A stretch of 64,000 nucleotides of DNA from Ectopseudomonas guguanensis (lineage in GTDB: Bacteria; Pseudomonadota; Gammaproteobacteria; Pseudomonadales; Pseudomonadaceae). A program made the position numbers and the translations under genes. Positions 49,044 through 57,653 of this stretch are shown here, piece by piece; position 1 is the first letter of the stretch, and each line of letters begins with the position of its first letter. Location: NCBI RefSeq assembly GCF_900104265.1, contig NZ_FNJJ01000010.1:166740-230739 (forward strand). The letters are read 5' to 3'. The notes beneath the pieces are model-generated. The model was given only the letters and a program-made list of their open reading frames with translations. It searched no databases and was not told the DNA's origin.

Positions 49044-50297
49044 ATGTACAAGAAGCATTGTCTCGCGCTGGCTTGCAGCCTCGCGCTGGGCGGGCAGTTG
49101 GCGCACGCCAGCAGCCAGTCCGAAGCCAAGGGGTTCATCGAGGACGCCAACCTCGATCTGTTGCTGCGCAACGCCTACTTCAACCGCGATTACAAGGACA
49201 ACACCAACGACGCCAAGACCTGGGGCCAGGGCTTTATCGCCACCTTCGAGTCCGGCTTCACCCAGGGCACCGTCGGTTTCGGCGTCGATGCCTTCGGCCT
49301 GCTCGGGGTCAAGCTCGACAGCGGTCGTGGCCGCAACTATCGCGCCTTCTTCGACACCTACGATGACGGCCATCCGGTCGATGAGCTTTCCCAGGCCGGT
49401 GGCGCGGTGAAGCTGCGCGTCTCCAACACCGTGATCAGGTACGGCAACCAGTTCCCTTCCCTGCCGGTGCTGGCTCATGACGACAGCCGCCTGCTGCCGC
49501 AGTCCTTCACCGGCACGCTGGTGACCAGTAACGAGATCGAGGGGCTGGAACTGAATGCCGGCCGCTTCACTGCCGACAGCCCGATGGGCGACTCGGCGCG
49601 CGACCCCAACCGCCTCAAGAGCATCGACGTGCTCGGCGGCAGCTACGCCGTCAGCGATGACCTGAGCCTGGCGGTCTATCACGCCGATCTCGAGGACATG
49701 TACAAGCGCTACTACGCCAACCTCAATTACAGCCTGGCGCTGGCGGCCGATCAGGCGCTCAATTTCGACTTCAACCTCTATCGCACCAAGTACGACACCG
49801 GCTCGACAGCCGCAATCGATCTCGGCGGCGATGGCCAGGGCGATCGCAACACCATCTGGAGCCTGGCAGCCAAGTACAGCATCGGTGCCCACGCCTTCAT
49901 CCTCGCCCACCAGCGCAACACCGGCGATGCCGGCTTCGCCTATGACTATGGCGATGGCGGCGCCAGCATCTACCTGGCCAACTCCTATTACTCGGACTTC
50001 AACCTGAAGGACGAGCGCTCCTGGCAAGCCAGCTACGAGCTGGATTTCGCCCAGTACGGCGTTCCGGGCCTGCGCTACAAGTTCGCCTACGTGCGCGGTG
50101 ACAACATCGATACCGGCAGTGACAACAACGGCACCGAACGCGAGGTCTTCAACCAGATCGGTTACACCATCCAGAGTGGTGCAGCCAAGGATCTGCACCT
50201 GCGCCTGCGTAACTCCATCTACCGCTCCAGCACCGACGTAGGGCCGGATCTCAACGAGATTCGCGCGTTCGTCGAATACCCGCTGAGCATCCTCTGA
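49044..50297 (+). CDS. OprD family outer-membrane porin
   Basis: A 417-residue porin with a signal peptide (LALACSLALGGQLAHA). The OprD N-terminal signature GFIEDANLDLLLRNAYFNRDYK and the repeated YSLALAADQALNFDFNLYRT type strands are visible. The C-terminus ends in alternating residues to L (EYPLSIL) rather than F, which is slightly unusual. It is an 18-strand channel for small organic acids or amino acids. It lies downstream of the sulfur transporter and may pass its substrate, but it has its own leader and a strong terminator. Confidence 0.93.
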   Translation: MYKKHCLALACSLALGGQLAHASSQSEAKGFIEDANLDLLLRNAYFNRDYKDNTNDAKTWGQGFIATFESGFTQGTVGFGVDAFGLLGVKLDSGRGRNYRAFFDTYDDGHPVDELSQAGGAVKLRVSNTVIRYGNQFPSLPVLAHDDSRLLPQSFTGTLVTSNEIEGLELNAGRFTADSPMGDSARDPNRLKSIDVLGGSYAVSDDLSLAVYHADLEDMYKRYYANLNYSLALAADQALNFDFNLYRTKYDTGSTAAIDLGGDGQGDRNTIWSLAAKYSIGAHAFILAHQRNTGDAGFAYDYGDGGASIYLANSYYSDFNLKDERSWQASYELDFAQYGVPGLRYKFAYVRGDNIDTGSDNNGTEREVFNQIGYTIQSGAAKDLHLRLRNSIYRSSTDVGPDLNEIRAFVEYPLSIL

Positions 50298-50302
50298 TGG
50301 CC

Positions 50303-50328
50303 GCGGCCCCGGATTGCTCCGGGGCCGC
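50303..50328. terminator. Strong hairpin between porin and MocR genes
   Basis: GCGGCCCCGGA (50303-50313) and TCCGGGGCCGC (50318-50328) pair perfectly with a 4-base loop, between two convergent genes. It probably ends both. Confidence 0.75.
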
Positions 50329-50334
50329 GTTCAC

Positions 50335-51834
50335 TCAGTTGCGCAAGGCCCGAGCAACGGCTCGGGCCGCTTCATCGATGGCCCGCTCCTCGTAGGGCGC
50401 AAAGCCCATCACCAGTCCCGGATCACGCGGGGCCACGCGGTAACTGGCCAGGGGCAGCGCGTCGACGCCGGCTGCTCGCAAGCGGGCGAAAGCGTCCTGC
50501 TCGTTCCCCACCAGCAGGCGGCAGGCGATATCCATGCCCGCACGAATTTCTGGCACCTCGATCAGCCCCTGCCAGTGCCTGTGCGCCGCCTCGGCAAAGG
50601 CCTCGGCACGCGACGTGTAGAGCTTGCGCATGCGTCGCACGTGGCGGTCGAAATGCCCCTCGTCGATGAAATCGGCCAGTACTGCCTGAGCCAGGCTGTT
50701 GGCATGCCGCGACATCAGTGCCGCGGCGCGGGTGAAAGGCTCGATCAGATGCTCGGGCAGCACCAGATAGGCCAGGCGAATCGAGGGGAACAGCAGCTTG
50801 CTGAAGGTGCCGGCGAGAATCACCGACTGCTCGGCACCCGCCATCGAACGCAGCGCCGGAATGGGCTTGGCGATAAAGCGGTACTCGCTGTCGTAGTCAT
50901 CCTCGAAGATGTAGCTGCCCTGCTCCGCTGCCCAGCGCAGCAAGGCCAGACGCCGGGCCGGCGACAGCTCGCCGCCCAGCGGTGCCTGACGTGACGGTGT
51001 GACATAGGCCAGGCGAGCGCCCGGCGCCAGACGCAGCCCCTCCTCCACCCTGAGGCCGCAGCGGTCTACCGGCACCTCCACACGGTTCACGCCGGAAATC
51101 TCCATCAGCTGCCTGGCGCCGGGGTAGCCAGGGTCTTCCATCCATACCTGCGAGTCGCCCGGAGCGAGCAGGCGCAGGCAGATATCCAGGCCCTGCTGCA
51201 CGCTGCCGAGCACCACGATGTGCTGCGCCGAGACCTGCACGCCGCGGGCAATGGCGAGGTAGCCGGCGATGGCCTCGCGTAGCGCGGGCAAGCCTGCCGG
51301 GTCGGCGTCGAGCAACAGCGACAGCCGTGAACTGCGCAGCTGTTGCGTATGCAGCTTGCGCCACAGGTCGATGGGAAAGGCCTTGATGTCTCCTCGATGC
51401 GGAAAGAACGGAAGCAGACCGCCAGGCGCAGCACGCCGGGAGAAGATCGGCTCGATCTCGGCCAGCTTGCTCAGCCATGGCGTCCGTGGAGCAACACGTT
51501 GCTCCACGCTTTTGGCAACCACCTTGCGCCGCACGTAGCCGGCATTCAGGGTCGGATCCGGTAGTACCTCGCTGACGCGCGTACCGCTGCCGGTCCGCGC
51601 CTGCAGATAGCCCTCGGAGAGCAGCTGCTGATAAGCCGCCTGCACCGTTCCGCGCGCAAGGCCATAGTGCTCGGCCATGGCCCGGGTACTGGGCAGCTTG
51701 CTACCAGCCGGCAGACGCCCGCCGAGAATGGCGCCGCGCAGCGACTCATACAGCCAACCCTGCAGGCTGACCCCGGCCTCCGGGGTTCCCAACGGCAGAA
51801 AGAGCACTTGCGGGGCAGCTTTTTCGAGTGGCAT
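50335..51834 (-). CDS. MocR-type regulator (GntR HTH plus aminotransferase domain)
   Basis: A 499-residue PLP-dependent transcription factor. Residues 20-90 are the winged helix (SLRGAILGGRLPAGSKLPST, YGLARGTVQAAYQQLLSEG). The rest is a fold type I aminotransferase domain with PLP lysine K346 in AGTFSKLLFPS and IFEDDYDSEYRF. The start at 51834 follows GGAG; the ATG at 51855 does not. It is divergent from an FAD oxidoreductase gene, and the 122-base gap contains matching direct and inverted repeats (51848-51892). Confidence 0.92.
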   Translation of the reverse strand: MPLEKAAPQVLFLPLGTPEAGVSLQGWLYESLRGAILGGRLPAGSKLPSTRAMAEHYGLARGTVQAAYQQLLSEGYLQARTGSGTRVSEVLPDPTLNAGYVRRKVVAKSVEQRVAPRTPWLSKLAEIEPIFSRRAAPGGLLPFFPHRGDIKAFPIDLWRKLHTQQLRSSRLSLLLDADPAGLPALREAIAGYLAIARGVQVSAQHIVVLGSVQQGLDICLRLLAPGDSQVWMEDPGYPGARQLMEISGVNRVEVPVDRCGLRVEEGLRLAPGARLAYVTPSRQAPLGGELSPARRLALLRWAAEQGSYIFEDDYDSEYRFIAKPIPALRSMAGAEQSVILAGTFSKLLFPSIRLAYLVLPEHLIEPFTRAAALMSRHANSLAQAVLADFIDEGHFDRHVRRMRKLYTSRAEAFAEAAHRHWQGLIEVPEIRAGMDIACRLLVGNEQDAFARLRAAGVDALPLASYRVAPRDPGLVMGFAPYEERAIDEAARAVARALRN

Positions 51835-51847
51835 GTCAGCTCCAAAG

Positions 51848-51892
51848 TGGATCATTCATTTAGGCGAATATTGGATCAATCCCCTGATCCAA
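51848..51892. promoter_or_regulatory. Putative MocR operator
   Basis: TTGGATCA (51871-51878) and TGATCCAA (51885-51892) form a perfect inverted repeat. A third TGGATCA lies at 51848-51854, in direct orientation 24 bases away. Direct plus inverted repeats of this kind are typical of MocR sites. Confidence 0.6.
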
Positions 51893-51956
51893 GCCAGCGA
51901 CAAAATCCACTCCGTAGTCAGCCAACGATCCCTACCTCACTACGGATAACCACGAC

Positions 51957-53162
51957 ATGACACAGCGAATCCTGATCATCGGCGCCGGCTTCGGCGGCAT
52001 GTGGAGCGCACTGAGCGCCATGCGCCTGCTGGACCGGCATCAGCGCCTGGACATCGGCGTCACCCTGCTCGCCCCACAAGCCGAGCTGCGCGTGCGCCCG
52101 CGCTTTTATGAAGCCGACCTGACGACCACCGTAGCCCCGCTCGGCCCGCTGTTCGACGCGGTCGGCGTGCAGTTCGTGCAGGGCTGCGCCACCCGTATCG
52201 ATGCGCAGAACAGGCTGGTGTTCTACCGCAGCGCCTCAGGCGAGCAGTCGACCCTGGCTTATGATCGGCTGATCCTCGCTTCGGGCAGCCAGGTCGCCCG
52301 CCCGCCGCTGGCCGGCATCGACCGGTTCGCCTTCGACGTCGACAGCCTGGAGTCCGCGCAGCAGCTCGAAGCGCATCTGCAAGGCCTGCGTCATCGGCCA
52401 GGCAGCCCGGCGCGCAATACCCTGGTAGTGGTGGGCGGTGGTTTCACCGGGATCGAAACGGCCATGGAAATGCCGGCACGCCTGCGCGCCATTCTCGGTC
52501 ACGAGGTCGATATTCGCGTCATGGTCGTCGACATGGCAACGCAGCTCGGCAGCGTCATGGGCGAGCAGATCGCCGCGGTGATCGCCGAGGCCAGCGATAC
52601 GCTCGGGGTGACCTGGAAGCTTGGCAGCCCGGTATCGAGGGTCGATGAACAGGGTGTGCAACTCGACAACGGCGAGCGAATCGAAGCCAGCACCGTGGTC
52701 TGGACCGTCGGCGTGAAGGCCTCGCCGCTGACCCAGCAGATCGACGGCGAGCGCGACGCCTTTGGCCGCCTGCACGTGGATCGTCACCTCAGGGTACTGG
52801 GTCAGGACGCCATCTACGCCACCGGCGATACGGCTTACGCAGCGGTGGATGAGCTGGGCAACCACGCGCTGATGACCTGCCAGCACGCCATCGCCCTGGG
52901 CCGCTCAGCCGGCAACAACGCCGCAGCCGATCTGCTCGGTGTACAGCCGCTTCCCTACAGCCAGCCCAAGTACGTCACCTGCCTCGATCTGGGCGCCTGG
53001 GGCGCGGTGTTCAGCGAGGGCTGGGAGCGCAAGGTGGTACTGACCGGCAAGGAAGCCAAGGAGCTGAAAACCCAGATCAACACGCAGTGGATCTACCCGC
53101 CGCAGGCCACGCGCGACATCGCCCTGGCCGCAGCCGACCCGCTGATTCCCGTCGTGGCCTGA
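51957..53162 (+). CDS. FAD/NAD(P)-dependent oxidoreductase, NDH-2-like
   Basis: A 401-residue flavoprotein. FAD site ILIIGAGFGGMWSALSAMR, NAD site LVVVGGGFTGIETAMEMP, and VWTVGVKASPL plus ATGDTAYAAVDELGNHALMTCQHA near the end are shared with type II NADH dehydrogenases. The C-terminus has no obvious membrane helix. It is probably controlled by the divergent MocR regulator through the shared repeats. Its electron acceptor is not known; quinone is the family default. Confidence 0.85.
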   Translation: MTQRILIIGAGFGGMWSALSAMRLLDRHQRLDIGVTLLAPQAELRVRPRFYEADLTTTVAPLGPLFDAVGVQFVQGCATRIDAQNRLVFYRSASGEQSTLAYDRLILASGSQVARPPLAGIDRFAFDVDSLESAQQLEAHLQGLRHRPGSPARNTLVVVGGGFTGIETAMEMPARLRAILGHEVDIRVMVVDMATQLGSVMGEQIAAVIAEASDTLGVTWKLGSPVSRVDEQGVQLDNGERIEASTVVWTVGVKASPLTQQIDGERDAFGRLHVDRHLRVLGQDAIYATGDTAYAAVDELGNHALMTCQHAIALGRSAGNNAAADLLGVQPLPYSQPKYVTCLDLGAWGAVFSEGWERKVVLTGKEAKELKTQINTQWIYPPQATRDIALAAADPLIPVVA

Positions 53163-53184
53163 GCGATGAATAAGGCCCGGGGCG

Positions 53185-54069
53185 TCAGCCGCCCTGGGCC
53201 TGAGGCTCGTCACGGTAGATCTGCACCTGCAGCTTCGCCGGCATGATCTGCCCTTCACCGCGCAGCCATTCCCCGGGCGGTTGCCCTACCTGCTGGGCGA
53301 AACTGCGCGAGAACGACGCCTGCGATCCGTAGCCGACCGCATCGGCAATCACCTTGATCGGCTTGCCTTCGCGCAGCAGATCCTGCGCCACCTTCATGCG
53401 CCAGGCCGTGACATAGGCCATTGGCGTCATGTCCATGACCTCGTTGAACAGCGCGGCGAACTTGGTGCGCGACATGTTGGCCAGTTCGGCCAGACGTTCG
53501 ACGCTCCAGGGCAAATGCGGCTCCTGGTGAATGCAGATCAGCGCCGGGCCCAACTGGCTGTCCTGCAGGGCGTAGAGCAGACCGCTGGTGATACGGCCCT
53601 CGTTCACCGCACGCCGCACCAGCAGCACGAAGACGTACTCGAACAGCAGGTTGAGCGCCTTGCTGCGTCCAGGGGCTGGCGTGCGGAACTCGTTGACCAG
53701 CGAGCCGATCACCGGCCCCAGCTGCTCCAGGGCGCTCAGCGGAAACACCAGGGTTTCCTCCAGGCCCAGCTCGAATGGCTGCTGCCCGTAACGGCCGAAC
53801 TGGAACGAGGCGCAGATCAGGTTCACGCCGCCTGGCTCGTGCGCGCGCAGCTTATAGCAGCAGCAGCTGGGACAGAACAGCACGCTGGGTTGGCTGATCG
53901 CGATACGCGGTTTGTCGGAGTGCACCATGTCCAGTGCACCGCGCTCGATCACGTGAATGAAGGCCATGCCGGGTGGCTTGTCCAGCAGCAGGGTACCGTC
54001 TACCGGGCCGGCGAATAACAGTCGCCCTTGCAGGCTAGTGCGCTCGAAGAACTCGGAGAGAACATCCAT
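53185..54069 (-). CDS. AraC family regulator with cupin-type sensor domain
   Basis: A 294-residue regulator. The first 170 residues form an AraC-type cupin sensor (LLLDKPPGMAFIHVIERGAL, CPSCCCYKLRAHEPGG; three adjacent cysteines are notable). The last 110 residues hold two helix-turn-helix units (SVERLAELANMSRTKFAALF and IKVIADAVGYGSQASFSRSF). The start at 54069 (MDVLSEFFERT) gives the usual length; the frame is open to 54162. It is convergent with the oxidoreductase gene. Its target and ligand are unknown; the cysteine cluster suggests a redox or electrophile signal. Confidence 0.85.
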   Translation of the reverse strand: MDVLSEFFERTSLQGRLLFAGPVDGTLLLDKPPGMAFIHVIERGALDMVHSDKPRIAISQPSVLFCPSCCCYKLRAHEPGGVNLICASFQFGRYGQQPFELGLEETLVFPLSALEQLGPVIGSLVNEFRTPAPGRSKALNLLFEYVFVLLVRRAVNEGRITSGLLYALQDSQLGPALICIHQEPHLPWSVERLAELANMSRTKFAALFNEVMDMTPMAYVTAWRMKVAQDLLREGKPIKVIADAVGYGSQASFSRSFAQQVGQPPGEWLRGEGQIMPAKLQVQIYRDEPQAQGG

Positions 54070-54259
54070 TTTCGCAGTGACCTGAAGATTTTCTAGTTGG
54101 AAATGTCGATACGGCCGCAGCCCACCAGGGCGCAAACCGTCGTCGATTGATAGACAGCTCAATCGATAGAAATTCCAACTGTATTCACAGCGAAGTGAGA
54201 ACCTTCATGATCCGCATCACATCACGGATGCCTTGCCTGCCTGCGCTTGCTCGTCCTGC

Positions 54260-55153
54260 TCAGGGGCGTCCGTCCATCTGCCGGAAGGCGTCCAGCAGTG
54301 CCTGGGTCAGGTCCACCGAGGAGAACTTGGTCAGCACCGCGTTGGCGCCCACCGAGCGGGCCTTTTCGGTATTCATGGTGCTGTCCAGCGAGGTATGCAG
54401 CAGCACGTAGGTGGCGGCGATATCGGCGCTGCGGCGGATCTCCCGCACCAGGTTATAGCCGTCCATCTCCGGCATCTCGATATCCGACACCAGCAACTCG
54501 AACGGCATCTCGGCCTGCTGATAGTCATGCAGCTGCTGCAGGGCCGCCTGGGCGCTGCGCACGGCCGTGCAGTCGAGGCCGAGCTGGCGCAGCACGTTGA
54601 GGGTCTGCTGCAGCGCTACCTGGGAGTCGTCCACCAGCAGCACTCGGCGCCCCTGCAGCAGTTGCTGGTCCTTGCTCTCGAGCAGGCCGTCGAGAGGCGC
54701 CTCGTCGAGCGCCGGTGCGATGTCGTGCAGCACCTTCTCGATATCGAGGATCTGCACGATGGCGCCATCGATCTGCGTCACCCCGGTGATGAAGGCGCGG
54801 TTGCCGGCACCCGCGGGTGGCGGGCGCACGTCACGGGTGGAGCATTGCACGATGCGTTCGACGTTTTTCACGTGCAGGCCCTGACGCGAGCGGCTCAGCT
54901 CCGTGACGATCAGACAGCCGTCGTCCGCATCCGCCGCACCACGCTCGCCGATGGCTCGCGCCAAGTCGATCACCGTCAGTGCCGAACCACGCAGCGTGGC
55001 GATGCCGCGCACGTGCGGATGGCGATTGGGCAGCTTGGTCAGGGGCGGACAAGGAATGATCTCGTTGACCTTGAGCAGGTTGATCCCCAGCAACCTGCCG
55101 CTATGCAGACGAAACAACAACAGCGATAGCGCGTCACCGGTGACGAGACTCAT
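54260..55153 (-). CDS. cheV: Chemotaxis protein CheV
   Basis: A 297-residue CheW-receiver fusion. CheW domain at about 5-150 (LLFRLHSGRLLGINLLKVNEI, LPNRHPHVRGIATLRG) and receiver domain at about 165-290 (VLLVDDSQVALQ; phosphorylated D224 in SDIEMPEMDG; T and K in LLHTSL and VLTKFSS). It couples receptors to CheA and can adapt the signal. No other chemotaxis gene is nearby. Confidence 0.95.
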   Translation of the reverse strand: MSLVTGDALSLLLFRLHSGRLLGINLLKVNEIIPCPPLTKLPNRHPHVRGIATLRGSALTVIDLARAIGERGAADADDGCLIVTELSRSRQGLHVKNVERIVQCSTRDVRPPPAGAGNRAFITGVTQIDGAIVQILDIEKVLHDIAPALDEAPLDGLLESKDQQLLQGRRVLLVDDSQVALQQTLNVLRQLGLDCTAVRSAQAALQQLHDYQQAEMPFELLVSDIEMPEMDGYNLVREIRRSADIAATYVLLHTSLDSTMNTEKARSVGANAVLTKFSSVDLTQALLDAFRQMDGRP

Positions 55154-55202
55154 GAAACGATCCTTGAACGAACGGTAGGCTTGCTGGATATAGCGACCGC
55201 AA

Positions 55203-55226
55203 GGCCACGGACTTTAATCCGTGGCC
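55203..55226 (-). terminator. Hairpin overlapping the mexS stop codon
   Basis: GGCCACGGA (55203-55211) and TCCGTGGCC (55218-55226) pair perfectly; the TAA stop of mexS lies in the loop. The following minus-strand TTGC is not a full T-run, so strength is uncertain. Confidence 0.6.
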
Positions 55227-56236
55227 AGTTGCAGCGCCACTCGCCCACGATTCGGGCAGGTTTCCATGTAGCGGTGAGCGGCAACGAAGTCATCGAAGGC
55301 GAACACCTTGTCGATCACCGGCGTCAGCAGGCGGTCGGCGGTCATCTGGTTGATGTGGGTAAGCGCGCGCTGCACCGCCTCGTTGTTGGGCTCGATGCCC
55401 AGCTCCGGGCAGCCGGTGAAGTCCAGCACGCAGTGACGGTAGAACTGCAGGTGTTTCTTGAATGCCGCACAGGCCGGGAACGCCGTGTCGTTGCCGCCGT
55501 TGATCCCGTACAGGATCAGCTTGCCGCGCGGCGCGGCGATATCGCCCAACAGCTTCATCTGCGGGCCGGCGCACTGGTCGAGAATCACCTCGACGCCCTT
55601 GCCTTCGGTATAACGCTCGACTTCCAGCACCAGGTCCTGCTCCTCGGTCACGATCACCTTGTCGGCGCCGAGCCCGCGCAGAAACTCGCGATCATCGGCC
55701 GAGCCGGTGGATGCGATCACCTTGGCACCCAGCGCCTTGGCCAGTTGCACGGTCTGCGGCGCGATGCAGTGGCTGGCCTCGGTGATCAGCACGTGCTGAC
55801 CGGGTTTGAGGTGCGCCAGGTCGACCAGCGCCAGGTAACCGAACAGCAGGCTGTTGTAATGCACGCTGGCTTCGACCGGGCTGAGCACCTCGGGGTAACG
55901 GGTCAGGGCGTGGCTGGGCATCAGTACCAGATCGCCCCAGGTCGGATAACGGTTCGGCGTGGCAGCCGGAAAGCCGGCCACGGCCATGCCGACTTCGAAG
56001 TCGCTGACGCCTTCGCCCAGCGCGGCCACGCTGCCGGCCAGTTCGAAGCCGATGCCCGACGGAAGCTTGGCCTGCTCGGCAGCCAGGTTCTGCCGCCACA
56101 GCACGTCTTTCCAGCCCAGGCCGACGGCCTGCACGCGCACCAGCACCTCACCCGGGCCGGGCACGGGCGTGGGAACCTCCTCGTACTGGAGCACATCGGC
56201 ATCGCCGAACTTATGAAAACGGATCATGCGGGACAT
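55214..56236 (-). CDS. mexS: MexS-like zinc-independent/medium-chain oxidoreductase
   Basis: A 340-residue medium-chain dehydrogenase/reductase of the quinone oxidoreductase type. The NADPH site is VLITEASHCIAPQTVQLAKALGAK-type LITEASHCIAPQ, FELAGSVAALGEGVSDFEVG is in the substrate part, and GPEVLVRVQAVGLGWKDVLW in the N-terminus. It has no zinc-ligand set, so it is a quinone or electrophile reductase. Position and length match P. aeruginosa MexS (PA2491), which limits MexT activation of mexEF-oprN by removing an internal electrophile. It is divergent from mexT with a palindrome between them. Confidence 0.88.
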   Translation of the reverse strand: MSRMIRFHKFGDADVLQYEEVPTPVPGPGEVLVRVQAVGLGWKDVLWRQNLAAEQAKLPSGIGFELAGSVAALGEGVSDFEVGMAVAGFPAATPNRYPTWGDLVLMPSHALTRYPEVLSPVEASVHYNSLLFGYLALVDLAHLKPGQHVLITEASHCIAPQTVQLAKALGAKVIASTGSADDREFLRGLGADKVIVTEEQDLVLEVERYTEGKGVEVILDQCAGPQMKLLGDIAAPRGKLILYGINGGNDTAFPACAAFKKHLQFYRHCVLDFTGCPELGIEPNNEAVQRALTHINQMTADRLLTPVIDKVFAFDDFVAAHRYMETCPNRGRVALQLATD

Positions 56237-56308
56237 CGTTTACCTCGAGCTTGATCGCGGATTAACACTTCAATGACTGTGGACTCTATCCGCTGTGCGG
56301 CGGCGACA

Positions 56309-56330
56309 CTATCAGACTCTATCGATAGTC
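56309..56330. promoter_or_regulatory. Candidate MexT operator between mexS and mexT
   Basis: CTATCAGACT-CTATCGATAGTC contains the palindrome CTATCGATAG (56319-56328) and repeats of CTATC. A near copy (GACTCTATCC) is at 56283. MexT acts on both mexS and itself in P. aeruginosa, so it is the expected place. Confidence 0.45.
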
Positions 56331-56453
56331 TTCATGCCTGTCAGTGATTCGGCGTCTTTCAATCCGCCACACACTGCCCGTACTATTGCCCGGGCAAAGG
56401 CTCTCATTGCCACGCCGTGCTGACAAGGCCCGTATCCCTCGGATGGTATTCGG

Positions 56454-57368
56454 ATGAACCGCAACGACCTGCGTCGCCTCGACCTCAACCTGCTGATCGT
56501 CTTCGAAACCCTGATGCACGAGCGCAGCGTGACCCGGGCCGCAGAGAAGCTGTTCCTCGGCCAGCCGGCCATCAGCGCCGCACTCGCCCGCCTGCGCACC
56601 CTGTTCGACGACCCGCTGTTCGTGCGTACCGGCCGCAGCATGGAGCCGACGCCGCGCGCGCAGGAAATCTTCGCCCTGCTCTCGCCGGCGCTGGACTCGA
56701 TTTCCACCGCCGTCAGCCGCGCCGCCGACTTCGACCCGGCCACCAGCAAGGCGGTGTTTCGCATCGGCCTGTCCGATGATGTGGAATTCGCCCTGCTCCC
56801 CGCCCTCCTTCGCCGCCTGCGCGCCGAGGCGCCCGGCGTGGTGCTGGTGATTCGCCGGACCAACTACCTGATGATGCCCGGGCTGCTCGCTTCCGGGGAA
56901 ATCTCCGTGGGCGTGGCCTACACCGAGGAACTGCCGGCCAATGCCAAGCGCAAGGTATTGCGCCGCAGCAAGGCCAAGCTGCTGCGCGCCGACACCGTTC
57001 CCGGCGCGCTGAGCCTCGAGGACTACTGCGCTCGCCCCCATGCCCTGGTGTCCTACGCAGGGGACCTCACCGGCTTCATCGACGAGGAACTGGAGAAGGT
57101 CGGCTGCAAACGCCATGTGGTACTGGCGGTACCGCAGTTCAACGGCCTGGCCAGCCTGCTGGCGGAAACCGACATCGTTGCAAGCGTGCCGGACTACACG
57201 GCAGCGGCCCTGACCGCGGCCGGCGGCCTGCGCGCCGAGGAACTTCCGCTGGAAACGCCTTCCTTCGAGTTGCACATGGCCTGGCGCGGTGCCCAGGACA
57301 ACGACCCGGCCGAACGCTGGCTGCGCTCGCGCATCCAGATGTTCTGCGGCGATCCGGACAGCCTGTAA
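56454..57368 (+). CDS. mexT: MexT-like LysR regulator
   Basis: A 304-residue LysR regulator. Winged helix at about 5-65 (LIVFETLMHERSVTRAAEKLF, LARLRTLFDDPLFVRTGRSM), then a periplasmic-binding-type sensor domain. Length equals active MexT of P. aeruginosa. It lies between mexS and mexEF-oprN in the canonical order, so it should activate the efflux operon and mexS. The frame is intact, including the site (56558-56573) where the P. aeruginosa PAO1 lineage carries an inactivating 8-bp insertion. Confidence 0.92.
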   Translation: MNRNDLRRLDLNLLIVFETLMHERSVTRAAEKLFLGQPAISAALARLRTLFDDPLFVRTGRSMEPTPRAQEIFALLSPALDSISTAVSRAADFDPATSKAVFRIGLSDDVEFALLPALLRRLRAEAPGVVLVIRRTNYLMMPGLLASGEISVGVAYTEELPANAKRKVLRRSKAKLLRADTVPGALSLEDYCARPHALVSYAGDLTGFIDEELEKVGCKRHVVLAVPQFNGLASLLAETDIVASVPDYTAAALTAAGGLRAEELPLETPSFELHMAWRGAQDNDPAERWLRSRIQMFCGDPDSL

Positions 57369-57552
57369 GCGCCCTGCCGCACGCCGCTCATCGGGCGTGC
57401 TGGCACCCGTTCGTTATCGTTTTCGGCTGGAACCAACGATTTCTTATCGAATCCGACTATTGCGTTAGCATTTTTGCCACGGTGCTCGGCGCTGGCGCCA
57501 TCCACGCTCCGGCTGGCACAGCGGCCTGCGGCATCGCCATGAGCTGCCAATA

Positions 57553-57567
57553 ATCATTAACGCTGAT
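57553..57567 (+). promoter_or_regulatory. Candidate MexT box upstream of mexE
   Basis: ATC-N9-GAT (ATC 57553-57555, GAT 57565-57567), the nod-box core reported for MexT, in the AT-rich part of the mexT-mexE gap and 87 bases before mexE. ATC-N9-GAT is short, so chance cannot be excluded. The rest of the 285-base gap has no gene. Confidence 0.45.
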
Positions 57568-57653
57568 ATTCAATTTCATGGCATTCGATTCGTCGCTGGC
57601 CATGCCGCGCAGCAGACTCCGCCCATCCACAAATCCGTCTGGCGGAGTCACCC

